Position numbers and translations under genes: made by a program. This document shows, piece after piece, positions 56,681 to 64,000 of a stretch of DNA of 64,000 nt. Position 1 is the stretch's first letter. Each line of letters starts with the position of its first letter. The stretch lies in NCBI RefSeq assembly GCF_016773205.1, contig NZ_JAETWB010000002.1, forward strand, positions 124,001-188,000, given 5' to 3'. The DNA comes from Belnapia arida (GTDB taxonomy: Bacteria; Pseudomonadota; Alphaproteobacteria; Acetobacterales; Acetobacteraceae). The notes beneath the pieces were generated by a model, which did no database searches, was not told the origin of the DNA, and was given only the letters and a program-made list of their open reading frames with translations.

Positions 56681-58084
56681 TCAGTGCTCGAAATACATGG
56701 CGACCAGGGTATCGAGCAGCCTCGCGCCGAAGCCGCTCGGACCGCGCGGGCCGAGCGCCGTTACCTCCGCCCGGTCATCGACGCCGGCGATGTCGAGGTG
56801 GGCCCATGGCGCCGGCCCCGCGAATTCGCGGAGGAAGGCCGCCGCATGGCAGGCATCCGGCTGCCGCGTCCCGCTCGCGCATTGCTTCAGGTCGGCGATG
56901 GCGCTGGCCAGATCCTCGCGGTGCCGCGTCCCGATCGGCATGGGCCAGAGCATCTCGCCCACCGCCTCCCCCGCGGCCTGAGCCTGGGCCAGCAGCCCGG
57001 CATCGGTACCGAAGAGCCCGGCCCGATGCGTCCCGAGCGCGGTGACGATGGCGCCCGTCAGCGTCGCCAGGTCGAGCACCGCCTGTGGCTTGAAGCGCTG
57101 CGCGTAGTGCAGCGCATCGGCCAGCACCAGGCGCCCCTCGGCATCGGTGTCGATGACCTCGACGGTGCGGCCTGAGCCCATGCGCAGCACGTCGCCCGGC
57201 CGGTAGGATTCCGCCCCGACCGCATTCTCGGCCAGTGCCAGCACGGCGATGGCGGGCGCCGGGGAGCGGCGGAGCGCGAGGGCCAGCATCGCCCCGGCGC
57301 AGGCCGCGGCGCCGGCCATGTCGGCCTTCATCGCCTCCATGCCCGCCGCGCCCTTGATGCTGATGCCGCCCGTGTCAAAGCAGATGCCCTTGCCGACGAA
57401 GACGACGGGCGCCGCCGCCACGCTGCCGCGCCAGCGCAGCACGGCGAGGCGCGGCGGGTTCTCGCTGCCCCCGCCGACGGCGAGCAGCCCGCTCAGCCCC
57501 TCCCGCGCCAGCCGTTTGCGGCCGAGCACGTCGACGGCGATGCCATGCTCCGCCAGCGCCTCCAGCCGCGCGGCGAAGGCGCGGGTGGTGAGCGCATTGC
57601 CCGGCTCCATGGCGAGGTCGCGCGCCAGCAGGCAGCCCCGCACCCCGGCCGCCGCCCGGTCCCAGAGCGGGGCCACCGCTTCCGGGTCGTCGACCAGCAG
57701 ATCGAGCCGCCGCGGCCCCGGCGAGGGCTCGGCCCGGTAGCGGGTGAAGCGCCAGGCGCGCAGGCAGGCCCCGGCGGCGAGCGCGGCGGCATCGGCCGGC
57801 GCCAGCCCACGGGCATCGATGGCGAAGCGCCGTGCCTCGCCCGCCGCGGCGGCGGCCGTGCCGCCTGCCTCCTCCCAGTCGAGTGTCCGGCGCGTGGCGC
57901 CGATGCCGATCAGCATCACCCCCCGCTCCGGAAGCATCACCGCCTGGCGTGGGGCGCCGGTGAAGCCAGACGCCTCCGCCGCCGCCCGCAGCGCGGCCGG
58001 CACCGCGGCGGCATCCGGCAGCGGCAGGGCGAGCGGCGCCCGCGCATCCTCGCGCGGCGCCCGCCGCAGCTTCACCGTCAGCAT
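56681..58084 (-). CDS. Second M17-family leucyl aminopeptidase
   Basis: A 467-residue M17 zinc aminopeptidase. The catalytic C-terminal domain keeps all expected residues: VFVGKGICFDTGGISIKG (metal Lys and Asp, catalytic Lys), KADMAGAAACAGAM (metal Asp) and VIDTDAEGRLVLADALHY (metal Asp and Glu, catalytic Arg). The N-terminal domain is short and divergent (LRRAPREDARAPLALPLPDAAAVPAAL). It lies 10 bp after pepA in the same operon and 2 bp before holC. It is a divergent paralog rather than a fragment, and could have a different substrate range, for example dipeptides. The start at ATG 58084 (MLTVKL) matches the domain beginning. Confidence 0.9.
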   Translation of the reverse strand: MLTVKLRRAPREDARAPLALPLPDAAAVPAALRAAAEASGFTGAPRQAVMLPERGVMLIGIGATRRTLDWEEAGGTAAAAAGEARRFAIDARGLAPADAAALAAGACLRAWRFTRYRAEPSPGPRRLDLLVDDPEAVAPLWDRAAAGVRGCLLARDLAMEPGNALTTRAFAARLEALAEHGIAVDVLGRKRLAREGLSGLLAVGGGSENPPRLAVLRWRGSVAAAPVVFVGKGICFDTGGISIKGAAGMEAMKADMAGAAACAGAMLALALRRSPAPAIAVLALAENAVGAESYRPGDVLRMGSGRTVEVIDTDAEGRLVLADALHYAQRFKPQAVLDLATLTGAIVTALGTHRAGLFGTDAGLLAQAQAAGEAVGEMLWPMPIGTRHREDLASAIADLKQCASGTRQPDACHAAAFLREFAGPAPWAHLDIAGVDDRAEVTALGPRGPSGFGARLLDTLVAMYFEH

Positions 58085-58094
58085 GGAAGGCGGC

Positions 58095-59600
58095 TCAGCC
58101 TTCGTAATGCTCGGCCACCAGCCGGTCGAGCAGGCGGAGGCCGAAGGCCGTCGCCCCCTTCGGCGAGGTCGCCAGGTCCTTGCCGCTCCAGGCGGTGCCG
58201 GCGATGTCGAGATGCGCCCAGGGCATCGGCCCTGCCTTGGTGTCGACGAAGCGTTGGATGAACTGCGCCGCGCTGATCGAGCCGCCCGGCCGCCCGCCAA
58301 CATTCTTCATGTCGGCGATCTCGGACTTGATCTGCTTGTCATAGGCCTCGCCGAGCGGCATCCGCCAGCAGGCTTCGCCCACCGCCTTGCCCGCCGCCAT
58401 GATCCGTCCGGCCAGCTCGTCGTCATTGCTGAACAGGCCGGCATGCTCATGGCCGAGGGCGATGATGATCGCGCCCGTCAGCGTGGCGAGGTCCACCATG
58501 AATCGCGGGGCGAAGCGGGTCTGGCAGTAGTGCAGCACATCGGCCAGCACCAGCCGCCCCTCGGCATCGGTGTTGATGACCTCGACGGTCTGCCCGCTCG
58601 CCGTAGTCACCACGTCGCCCGGGCGCTGGGCATTGCCGCCCGGCATGTTCTCGACGAGGCCGACGAGGCCGACCGCATCCACCTTCGCCTTGCGGCCGGC
58701 GAGCGCCGCCATCAGCCCGATGACGGCGCCGGCGCCGGCCATGTCCCACTTCATGTCCTCCATCCCGGCGGCGGGCTTGATGGAGATGCCGCCGGTGTCG
58801 AAGGTCACGCCCTTGCCGATGAAGGCGACCGGGCGCTGCGCCGTGCCCTTCTTCCCCTTGGACGCGCCGTTCCACTGCATCACCACCATGCGCGGCTCCT
58901 GGGCGCTGCCCTGCGCCACGCCGAGGATCGCGCCCATGCCGAGCTTCTTCAGCTCCTTCGGCCCCATGATCTCGACGGTGAGGCCGAGGCTCTCCAGCGC
59001 GCGGCAGCGCTCCGCCATCTCCAGCGGGTTGAGGATGTTCGGCGGCTCGGTCACCAGGTCCCGCGCGAGGAAGACGCCGTCGGCGACGGCGCGCAGCGGC
59101 GCCCAGGCGGCCTTGGCCGCGCTCGCCGCATCGGTGGCGATGGAGAGGCGCTCAAGCTTCGGCTTGTCCTCCTCCTTCTCCGTGGTGCGGTAGCGGTCGA
59201 AGCGGTAGCTGCGCAGCAGCAGCCCCATGCCGAGCGCCGCGGCCACGGGCGGCGGCAGCGCCTCGGCGGCCACCACCGCCTCGCGCTCCGCCTGGATGAG
59301 GCCATAGAGCGCGCCGCCGGCCGCCTCGGCCGCCTCCGCCGTCACCTCCTTGCCCAGGCCTATGGAGACGATGCGGGCCGGCCCCGCGGCGCCATCGGCC
59401 AGGGCCGGGGCCCAGATGGTGCAGCTCTGCCCCTTGCGCCCCTTGAAGCCGGCCGCCGTCAGCGCGCGCTGCACCGCCCCGCCGGTCGCTGCGTCGATCG
59501 CCTGCGCGAGCCCGGTGAAGGCCTCTGCCCCTTCGCCGATGGGCAGCACCAGCGCGCCATGGCGGGGCAGGGCGGGCTTCACGAAAGCGATGTCGATCAT
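58095..59600 (-). CDS. pepA: Leucyl aminopeptidase PepA (M17)
   Basis: A 501-residue zinc aminopeptidase of standard length. The N-terminal macro-like domain (IDIAFVKPALPRHGALVLPIGEG) is followed by the catalytic domain: AFIGKGVTFDTGGISIKPAAGMEDMKWDMAG (metal and catalytic Lys, Asp residues) and EVINTDAEGRLVLADVLHY (the M17 signature). NVGGRPGGSISAAQFIQRFV and WAHLDIAGTAW are also standard. PepA removes N-terminal residues from peptides in the cytoplasm, and in some bacteria also binds DNA. ATG 59600 is chosen; upstream frame is antisense to cysQ. It heads the pepA-M17-holC operon. Confidence 0.95.
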   Translation of the reverse strand: MIDIAFVKPALPRHGALVLPIGEGAEAFTGLAQAIDAATGGAVQRALTAAGFKGRKGQSCTIWAPALADGAAGPARIVSIGLGKEVTAEAAEAAGGALYGLIQAEREAVVAAEALPPPVAAALGMGLLLRSYRFDRYRTTEKEEDKPKLERLSIATDAASAAKAAWAPLRAVADGVFLARDLVTEPPNILNPLEMAERCRALESLGLTVEIMGPKELKKLGMGAILGVAQGSAQEPRMVVMQWNGASKGKKGTAQRPVAFIGKGVTFDTGGISIKPAAGMEDMKWDMAGAGAVIGLMAALAGRKAKVDAVGLVGLVENMPGGNAQRPGDVVTTASGQTVEVINTDAEGRLVLADVLHYCQTRFAPRFMVDLATLTGAIIIALGHEHAGLFSNDDELAGRIMAAGKAVGEACWRMPLGEAYDKQIKSEIADMKNVGGRPGGSISAAQFIQRFVDTKAGPMPWAHLDIAGTAWSGKDLATSPKGATAFGLRLLDRLVAEHYEG

Positions 59601-59690
59601 GCGGCTGGGGTTCCGGGACAAGGGTGAGCCGCCGAGGATAGCACCCTCCGCCGCTGGCGGGAGGCGGGGCGGGCGGGTAAAGCTGGGTCC

Positions 59691-60449
59691 ATGGATGATG
59701 TACTGCTGCTGGACCTCGCCGCCAGCCTCGCCCGCCGCGCCGCGGCCGCGATCGAGGCGGTGCGCCGCGCCGGCTTCGTGGTGGACCGCAAATCCGACGA
59801 AAGTCCCGTCACCGAGGCCGACCACGTGGCCGAGGCGCTGATCGTCGAGGGACTGCGCGCCGCGACCCCCGGCATCCCCGTGGTGGCGGAGGAGGAGGTC
59901 GCCGGCGGCCTCGTCACCGCGGCCTGCCCGGCCTTCTGGCTGGTCGACCCGCTCGACGGCACCCGGGACTTCGCCAAGGGCCGCAGCGAATACGCCGTCT
60001 GCATCGGCCTGGTGCGGGAGGGCCGGGCGGTGCTCGGGGCGCTTGCCCTGCCCGCGACGGGGGAGATCTTCGGCGGCCTGCTCGGCGCCGGCGCCTGGAA
60101 GGAGGATGCGGCGTCGCGCCGCCCCATCCAGGCCCGCCGCCCGCCGCCCGAGGGGCTGACGGTGCTGGCCAGCCGCCATTATGCCGATGACCCGCGCATG
60201 GGTCCCTTCCTCGCCGGACGGCCGGTGGCGGAGCGCCGCAGCGCCTCCTCCGCCCTGAAATTCTGCCGGGTGGCGGAAGGCGTGGCCGATCTCTACCCCC
60301 GCTTCGGCCCGACCATGGAATGGGATTCGGCAGCCGGACAGGCGCTGGTGGAGGCCGCCGGCGGGGCGGTGACGCTGTTGGACGGCGCCCCGCTCCGCTA
60401 CGGCAAGCCGGGCTGGCGCAATCCCGACTTCATCTGCCGCGGCGCATGA
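59691..60449 (+). CDS. cysQ: 3'(2'),5'-bisphosphate nucleotidase CysQ
   Basis: A 252-residue Mg2+-dependent phosphatase of the inositol monophosphatase superfamily. Motifs: KSDESPVTEADHVAEALIVEGL, VVAEEE, the metal motif FWLVDPLDGTRDFAKG, GALALPATGEIFGG, SSALKFCRVAEGVADLYPRFGPTMEWDSAAGQAL. The last block is typical of CysQ, which degrades PAP from sulfate assimilation, rather than of SuhB or HisN. It is translationally coupled (ATGA) to the threonylcarbamoyl-AMP synthase gene. Confidence 0.88.
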   Translation: MDDVLLLDLAASLARRAAAAIEAVRRAGFVVDRKSDESPVTEADHVAEALIVEGLRAATPGIPVVAEEEVAGGLVTAACPAFWLVDPLDGTRDFAKGRSEYAVCIGLVREGRAVLGALALPATGEIFGGLLGAGAWKEDAASRRPIQARRPPPEGLTVLASRHYADDPRMGPFLAGRPVAERRSASSALKFCRVAEGVADLYPRFGPTMEWDSAAGQALVEAAGGAVTLLDGAPLRYGKPGWRNPDFICRGA

Positions 60450-61420
60450 CCGAGCGCCTGACCCCTGCCGAGCTGGATCGTGCCGCCACCCTGCTGCGCG
60501 AGGGCGCGCTGGTCGCCTTCCCGACCGAGACGGTCTACGGCCTTGGCGCCGACGCACGGAATGCCCGGGCCGTCGCCGGCATCTTCGAGGCCAAGGGGCG
60601 GCCGCATTTCAACCCGCTGATCTGCCACTACCCGGAGGCCGAGGCCGCTTTCGCCGAGGTCCGCGCCGATGACCGGGCGCGGCGGCTGGCCGCCCGCTTC
60701 TGGCCCGGGCCGCTGACGCTGGTGCTGCCACGCCGGCCGGAATGCCGGGTCGACCTGCTGGCCGGTGCCGGGCTGGATACGCTGGCGGTGCGGGTGCCGG
60801 CGCATCCCACGGCGCTGGCCCTGCTGCGTGCGGCCGGCGTGCCGGTCGCGGCCCCCTCGGCCAATCGCTCCGGCCAGGTGAGCCCCACCACGGCGAGGCA
60901 TGTGCTGGACGGCCTCGGCGGGCGGATCGCCGCGGTGCTGGATGACGGGCCCTGCGCGGTCGGCGTCGAGTCCACCGTGCTGGACCTGACGGGCGCCGGC
61001 CCTGTACTGCTCCGGCCCGGCGGTGTGCCGGTCGAGGCGATCGAGGCTGAGCTCGGCCCCGTCGGCCGCACCCTGCCCCTCTCGGCCGCGGCGGCGACGG
61101 CCTCGCTGCGCTCGCCGGGGATGCTGCTCTCGCACTACGCCCCCGGCCTGCCGGTGCGCCTCTCCGCAACCGAGGTCGCACCGGATGAGGCGCTGCTCGC
61201 CTTCGGCCCGCCGCTGCCCGGCGCCGCCGTGGCCTGGAACCTCTCCGAGGCAGGCGACCTGCGCGAGGCCGCCACCCGCCTCTTTGCCGGGCTGCGCTGG
61301 CTGGACGAGGCGGGCAGCGCACGCGGCTGCCGGGGCATCGCCGCCATGCCGGTGCCGGAGGCGGGGCTCGGCGCCGCCATCAACGACCGGCTGGCGCGCG
61401 CCGCGGCGCCACGCGGCTGA
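60446..61420 (+). CDS. L-threonylcarbamoyladenylate synthase, full-length Sua5 type
   Basis: A 324-residue enzyme making threonylcarbamoyl-AMP for the t6A modification at A37 of ANN-decoding tRNAs. The YrdC domain (1-205) has GALVAFPTETVYGLGADARN, FEAKGRPHFNPL (KxR motif), RFWPGPLTLVLPRR and VAAPSANRSGQVSPTTARHVLDGLG (SxN motif). A linker SPGMLLSHYAPGLPV and the C-terminal Sua5 domain (about 235-320, ending INDRLARAAAPRG) follow. So it is the two-domain Sua5 form, not the short TsaC. ATG 60446 overlaps the cysQ stop. Confidence 0.93.
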   Translation: MTERLTPAELDRAATLLREGALVAFPTETVYGLGADARNARAVAGIFEAKGRPHFNPLICHYPEAEAAFAEVRADDRARRLAARFWPGPLTLVLPRRPECRVDLLAGAGLDTLAVRVPAHPTALALLRAAGVPVAAPSANRSGQVSPTTARHVLDGLGGRIAAVLDDGPCAVGVESTVLDLTGAGPVLLRPGGVPVEAIEAELGPVGRTLPLSAAAATASLRSPGMLLSHYAPGLPVRLSATEVAPDEALLAFGPPLPGAAVAWNLSEAGDLREAATRLFAGLRWLDEAGSARGCRGIAAMPVPEAGLGAAINDRLARAAAPRG

Positions 61421-61421
61421 A

Positions 61422-61524
61422 GCAAACTCCGATCAGGTGAAGTCACCTGATCGGAGTAATTTGCTCGTTCAAACAACAGGCTAGAGCGGGATCCGTGAGC
61501 CAGTGCGAACGGAAGCCGCTCTAG
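61422..61524. repeat. Pair of palindromic elements between convergent genes (REP-like)
   Basis: Two inverted repeats occupy the gap between the Sua5-type and cytochrome genes. The first is perfect: ACTCCGATCAGGTGA (61426-61440) and TCACCTGATCGGAGT (61443-61457), loop AG, with outer GCAA/TTGC pairing beyond a small bulge. The second has arms CTAGAGCGG (61481-61489) and CCGCTCTAG (61516-61524); its right arm contains the stop codon of the cytochrome gene. Similar TAGAGC-type palindromes are dispersed in alphaproteobacterial genomes. This copy may be a mobile palindromic repeat that also serves as a bidirectional terminator. Confidence 0.7.
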
Positions 61525-62114
61525 CGCTGCGCCACGTAGTGGGCGATCTGCGCGATCTGCGCGTCGCTCAGCCCCTGGACCACGCCGTTCATCTGCGTGT
61601 CCGACCCATGCCGCTTGCTGTCGCGGTAGGCTATCAGCGTCTCCGCCAGGTAGTCCTCGCGTTGCCCGGCGATATGCGGCACCTGGTTCTGCCCGGTGAG
61701 GGCCGGGAGGTGGCACACCCCGCAGCGCAACTGGCCTGCCAGCGCCGCCCCGGCCTCGAGGGCGCTGGCATCCCGCGGCGCCCGGTCCGGCGGCGGCGCA
61801 TGGGGAAGGGTGGCGACATAGGCGCCAAGGTCCTCCACCTGCTGATCGGTCAACCCGTCGGCGGGCGCCTGCATCGCCGGCACGTCGCGTAGTCCCTCGC
61901 GGAACAGCACGAGCTGCAGGGCGATGAACTCCGCCTGCTGCCCGGCCAGCGATGGAATCCCCGGCATGGCGGAGATACCCCGCTCGCCATGGCAGGCGCC
62001 GCAATTGCGCTCCGCCGCCAGCGCCGCGCCGCGTGCCGCCGCATCGCCCTGCGCGGCAGCGGGAAGGGCCGGCGCCATCAGCGCCAGCCCCAACAGTACA
62101 ACCCGCAAGCCCAT
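61521..62114 (-). CDS. Di-haem cytochrome c (c4-like)
   Basis: A 197-residue periplasmic electron carrier with a Sec signal peptide (MGLRVVLLGLALMAPALPAAAQ). Two c-type haem sites are seen: C-G-A-C-H (Cys38, Cys41, His42) and C-G-V-C-H (Cys131, Cys134, His135). Each is followed by a methionine-containing segment expected to give the distal ligand (SAMPGIPSLAGQ; GSDTQMNGVVQGLSD). The tandem arrangement is that of cytochrome c4. The start overlaps the stop of the upstream PQQ-dependent dehydrogenase gene (TGATG), so it is probably that enzyme's electron acceptor. Its stop codon lies inside a palindromic repeat. Confidence 0.9.
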   Translation of the reverse strand: MGLRVVLLGLALMAPALPAAAQGDAAARGAALAAERNCGACHGERGISAMPGIPSLAGQQAEFIALQLVLFREGLRDVPAMQAPADGLTDQQVEDLGAYVATLPHAPPPDRAPRDASALEAGAALAGQLRCGVCHLPALTGQNQVPHIAGQREDYLAETLIAYRDSKRHGSDTQMNGVVQGLSDAQIAQIAHYVAQR

Positions 62115-63328
62115 CACCGCCCGTAGGTGATGCGGTAGATCGCGCCGTTCTGCTCGTCGGAGACCAGCAGCGCCCCGTCCGGCATCACCAGCACATCGGT
62201 CGGCCGTCCCTTGAAGCTGTTCTCGGCGGTGTCGAGCAGGCCGCTCAGGAAGGGCTCCACCCGCCCCTGCGTGCCGTCCTCGTTCAGCGTGACCGCCACC
62301 ACGTCGAAGCCGCTCTTGGCATCGCGGTTCCAGGAGCCGTGCCGCGCGACGAAGGCCCGCCCGCGATAGGCCTCGGGGAACATCGTGCCGGTGTAGAAGC
62401 GCATGCCGAGCGGCGCCGTATGCGGCCCGAGCATCGCCACGGGCGCCGGGAACTCGGAGCATTGCCGCCCGGTATGCCCAGGGTCCTGCCAGGCATTGCC
62501 GGAGCAATAGGGGAAGCCGTGATGCTCGCCCGGGCGCGACAGCCGATGCAGCGTGTCCTCGGGCAGCTCATTCCCGGCCCAGTCGCGGGCATTGTTGCTG
62601 GCGTAGAGCACATTGGTCCCCGGCCGCCAGTCGAAGCCGACCGAGTTGCGGATGCCGTGCCCCATCACCTCGCGCCCCGACCCGTCGGGGTTGTAGCGGA
62701 CGATCAGCGCATGCCGGTTCTCGTCGAAGGTGCAGACGTTACAGGGCACGCCGATATTCATGTAGAGCTTGCCGTCCGGCCCGAAGGCGGCGAATTTCCA
62801 GCCGTGATGGCCTTCGGTAGGCAGGGCGAAGGCCTGGGTCAGCTCCACCGGCTCGGCACTCGGGTTCTGCGCGATGTTGTCGAAGCGCAGCACCCGGTTG
62901 ACGGCGATGACGTAGAGCGCGCCGTCCCGCACCGCCACGCCGTTCGGGTTGTCCAGCCGCTGCGCCAGGATGCGCGTGCTGCGCGCGCTGCCCTCGTCCT
63001 TCACGGCATAGACGCGCCCGATGGTGCGGGTGCCGACATAGACGGTGCCATCCTCGCCACGCGCCATCATGCGCGCGCCCGGCATGCCGGAGGCCCAGAG
63101 CTCCGCCCTGAAACCTTCCGGCAGCCGGATGGAGTCCAGCGGGATGCGGTCCGCCGGGGTTGCCGTCAGGCGCGGGGCATGGGGCGCCAGCGAGCTGGTC
63201 GCCTGCTCGGCGGGGCGCCCCTGGGCCCAGGCGGGCGGGGCTGCGGCCTGCTGAGCGAGGGCCGCACTTCCGAGCGACAGGGACAGGGCACCGGCCAGCG
63301 CCATACGCCATGCGGAATGGGACGTCAT
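62114..63328 (-). CDS. PQQ-dependent sugar dehydrogenase (sorbosone/aldose dehydrogenase-like)
   Basis: A 404-residue exported beta-propeller enzyme with a signal peptide (ALAGALSLSLGSAALAQ). Conserved blocks of the soluble glucose/sorbosone dehydrogenase family are RLPEGFRAELWASGMPGARMM, LDNPNGVAVRDGALYVI, ALPTEGHHGWKFAAFGPDGKLYM (catalytic His), HGIRNSVGFDWRPG, LSRPGEHHGFPYCSG, FVARHGSWNR and GRPTDVLVMPDGALLVSDEQNG. PQQ would be bound at the top of the propeller, oxidising sugars or other alcohols in the periplasm and passing electrons to the co-encoded cytochrome. The ATG at 63328 has GGAGGAA upstream. The substrate is not predictable. Confidence 0.88.
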   Translation of the reverse strand: MTSHSAWRMALAGALSLSLGSAALAQQAAAPPAWAQGRPAEQATSSLAPHAPRLTATPADRIPLDSIRLPEGFRAELWASGMPGARMMARGEDGTVYVGTRTIGRVYAVKDEGSARSTRILAQRLDNPNGVAVRDGALYVIAVNRVLRFDNIAQNPSAEPVELTQAFALPTEGHHGWKFAAFGPDGKLYMNIGVPCNVCTFDENRHALIVRYNPDGSGREVMGHGIRNSVGFDWRPGTNVLYASNNARDWAGNELPEDTLHRLSRPGEHHGFPYCSGNAWQDPGHTGRQCSEFPAPVAMLGPHTAPLGMRFYTGTMFPEAYRGRAFVARHGSWNRDAKSGFDVVAVTLNEDGTQGRVEPFLSGLLDTAENSFKGRPTDVLVMPDGALLVSDEQNGAIYRITYGR

Positions 63329-63421
63329 CAATTCCTCCAGAACGGCGCCTAGCTGCGCCATTCGCCTGGAAGCTAGTTCATGTCGTCCCGGCAAGACAAT
63401 GCCGCGGCATCGTCCCGGCGG

Positions 63422-63805
63422 TCAGGCCGGCGTCCGCTCCAACAGCTCGATCGAGATGTTCTCCGGCCCGCGTATGAAGCAGATGCGGATGCCGGGCCGC
63501 GGCGAGGTCGGCTCCATGGAGAACTGCACGCCCTTCGCCTTCAGCCCCGCCACCGCCGCGTCTAGCCCCTCCACGCTCAGGCCGAAATGGTCGATACCCT
63601 GATAGGGCGCGGAAGGCGGCGCGGCCGCGGCGGCATCGGCCTGGATGATGAAGACATCCTGCCCCCCGACCTTCATGTCGATGCGCGGCTTGCCCTGCTG
63701 CAGGCTGCGGATGATCTCGGCGCCCAGCATCTCCTCGAACCAAGCGGCGGTCGCCTCCGGGTCGGGGCTGCGGAGATGCACATGGTCGAAGCGGTAGCGG
63801 GGCAT
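63422..63805 (-). CDS. VOC-superfamily protein (glyoxalase/bleomycin-resistance/dioxygenase fold)
   Basis: A 127-residue vicinal-oxygen-chelate protein with two beta-alpha-beta-beta-beta modules. Metal-ligand candidates are His8 in YRFDHVHLRSPD, the His in GIDHFGLSVEGLDA and the Glu in ISIELLERTP. Typical features are AAWFEEMLGAEII and RICFIRGPENISIELL. The family covers glyoxalases, epimerases, dioxygenases and antibiotic-binding proteins, and nothing here picks one. GGAGGATCCG precedes ATG 63805. It stands alone, 94 bp before the PQQ-dehydrogenase start in the same direction. Confidence 0.85.
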   Translation of the reverse strand: MPRYRFDHVHLRSPDPEATAAWFEEMLGAEIIRSLQQGKPRIDMKVGGQDVFIIQADAAAAAPPSAPYQGIDHFGLSVEGLDAAVAGLKAKGVQFSMEPTSPRPGIRICFIRGPENISIELLERTPA

Positions 63806-63885
63806 CGGATCCTCCCTCGGGCCGCGAGCCTAGCCCTTTCGCGCAAGGCTTGACCACCGCCGGGGCGCCGCCTCATCTGCCCGGG

Positions 63886-64000
63886 ATGGACCAGCAGAGC
63901 GAACTCGCCAAGGTGAAGGCCCGCATCCGCGCCCTCGCCGCCAAGACCGTCGAGCGCGGCTGCTCCGAGGCGGAAGCCATGGCCGCCGCCGCCAAGGTGG
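63886..64000 (+). CDS. DUF2786-domain protein, N-terminal fragment (cut by window end)
   Basis: ATG 63886 opens a frame that runs off the window. The 38 visible residues (MDQQSELAKVKARIRALAAK, then TVERGCSEAEAMAAAAKV) match the start of DUF2786, in which a K-x-R-A-L helix is followed by G-C-S-E-A-E-A-x-x-A-A. Proteins of this type are small and of unknown function. The rest of the gene and its neighbours are outside the window. Confidence 0.65.
   Translation, partial: MDQQSELAKVKARIRALAAKTVERGCSEAEAMAAAAKV

Noticed and set aside
1-64000. Transposase, integrase, prophage, tRNA and rRNA genes
   Set aside because: No corresponding protein motifs or RNA-like sequences were recognised on either strand. 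A dedicated tRNA scan was not possible here.

Overview
The window is a 64 kb stretch of very GC-rich bacterial DNA packed with short intergenic gaps, many GTG starts and many 1-4 bp start/stop overlaps. Gene content and order point to an alphaproteobacterium, most likely Acetobacteraceae (Roseomonas-like). The grounds are the ribF-ileS-lspA-DUF3035-M16-M16 run, pepA next to holC, MetW, a Kup potassium transporter, a cytochrome c4/PQQ-dehydrogenase pair and a DUF2786 protein. This assignment is inferred from gene families only. I see no rRNA, tRNA, CRISPR array, transposase, integrase or prophage genes.

Layout. 1-14 kb is mixed housekeeping: the 3' end of kup, a DUF892 protein, type II NADH dehydrogenase, a short Mfd-like translocase, an SLC13-type permease, hpf, a CDF metal transporter, a small membrane protein, a methyltransferase-like protein, metW without metX, and an SDR/M20 pair. 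14-28 kb is a co-directional plus-strand block: ribF, ileS, lspA, a lipoprotein, an active and an inactive M16 protease, pgi, a metallophosphoesterase, mutL, a luciferase-like monooxygenase and a secreted protein.

28.4-41.6 kb is the main specialised region, an aryl-polyene (APE)-type lipid pigment cluster. It holds a NodB deacetylase, a GT2 glycosyltransferase and a PlsC-like acyltransferase on the minus side. A tightly overlapping plus-strand operon follows: two methyltransferases, one acyl carrier protein, an ApeG-like membrane protein, an adenylate-forming ligase, a small hotdog dehydratase, an LpxL-like acyltransferase, a LolA-like carrier, an MMPL exporter, a ketosynthase, a chain-length factor, a second dehydratase and a ketoreductase. 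The expected chemistry is activation of an aromatic starter onto the ACP, elongation by KS/CLF, reduction and dehydration to a conjugated polyene, acyl or glycosyl transfer, and export to the outer membrane. Compared with the best-known APE clusters, a second ACP, a second ketosynthase, a thioesterase and an aromatic ammonia-lyase are not seen. A flavin-dependent halogenase-like oxygenase lies 3.4 kb downstream (45.0-46.3 kb).

41.8-46.3 kb holds a bactofilin, an unknown two-TM coiled-coil protein, three lipoproteins (one an alpha/beta hydrolase) and the halogenase-like gene. 46.4-54.4 kb on the minus strand runs gamma-Glu hydrolase, rluB, rsmD, two glycosyltransferase genes (one a GT2-GT4 fusion) and a 683-residue orphan. 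Between rluB and rsmD are three tandem 26-bp repeats that create a chain of overlapping 9-codon frames ending at the rsmD start. 54.4-64 kb holds tadA, a small protein, a Bug-type binding protein, pepA, a second M17 peptidase, holC, cysQ, a Sua5-type gene, a palindromic repeat pair, cytochrome c4 with a PQQ-dependent sugar dehydrogenase, a VOC protein and the start of a DUF2786 gene.
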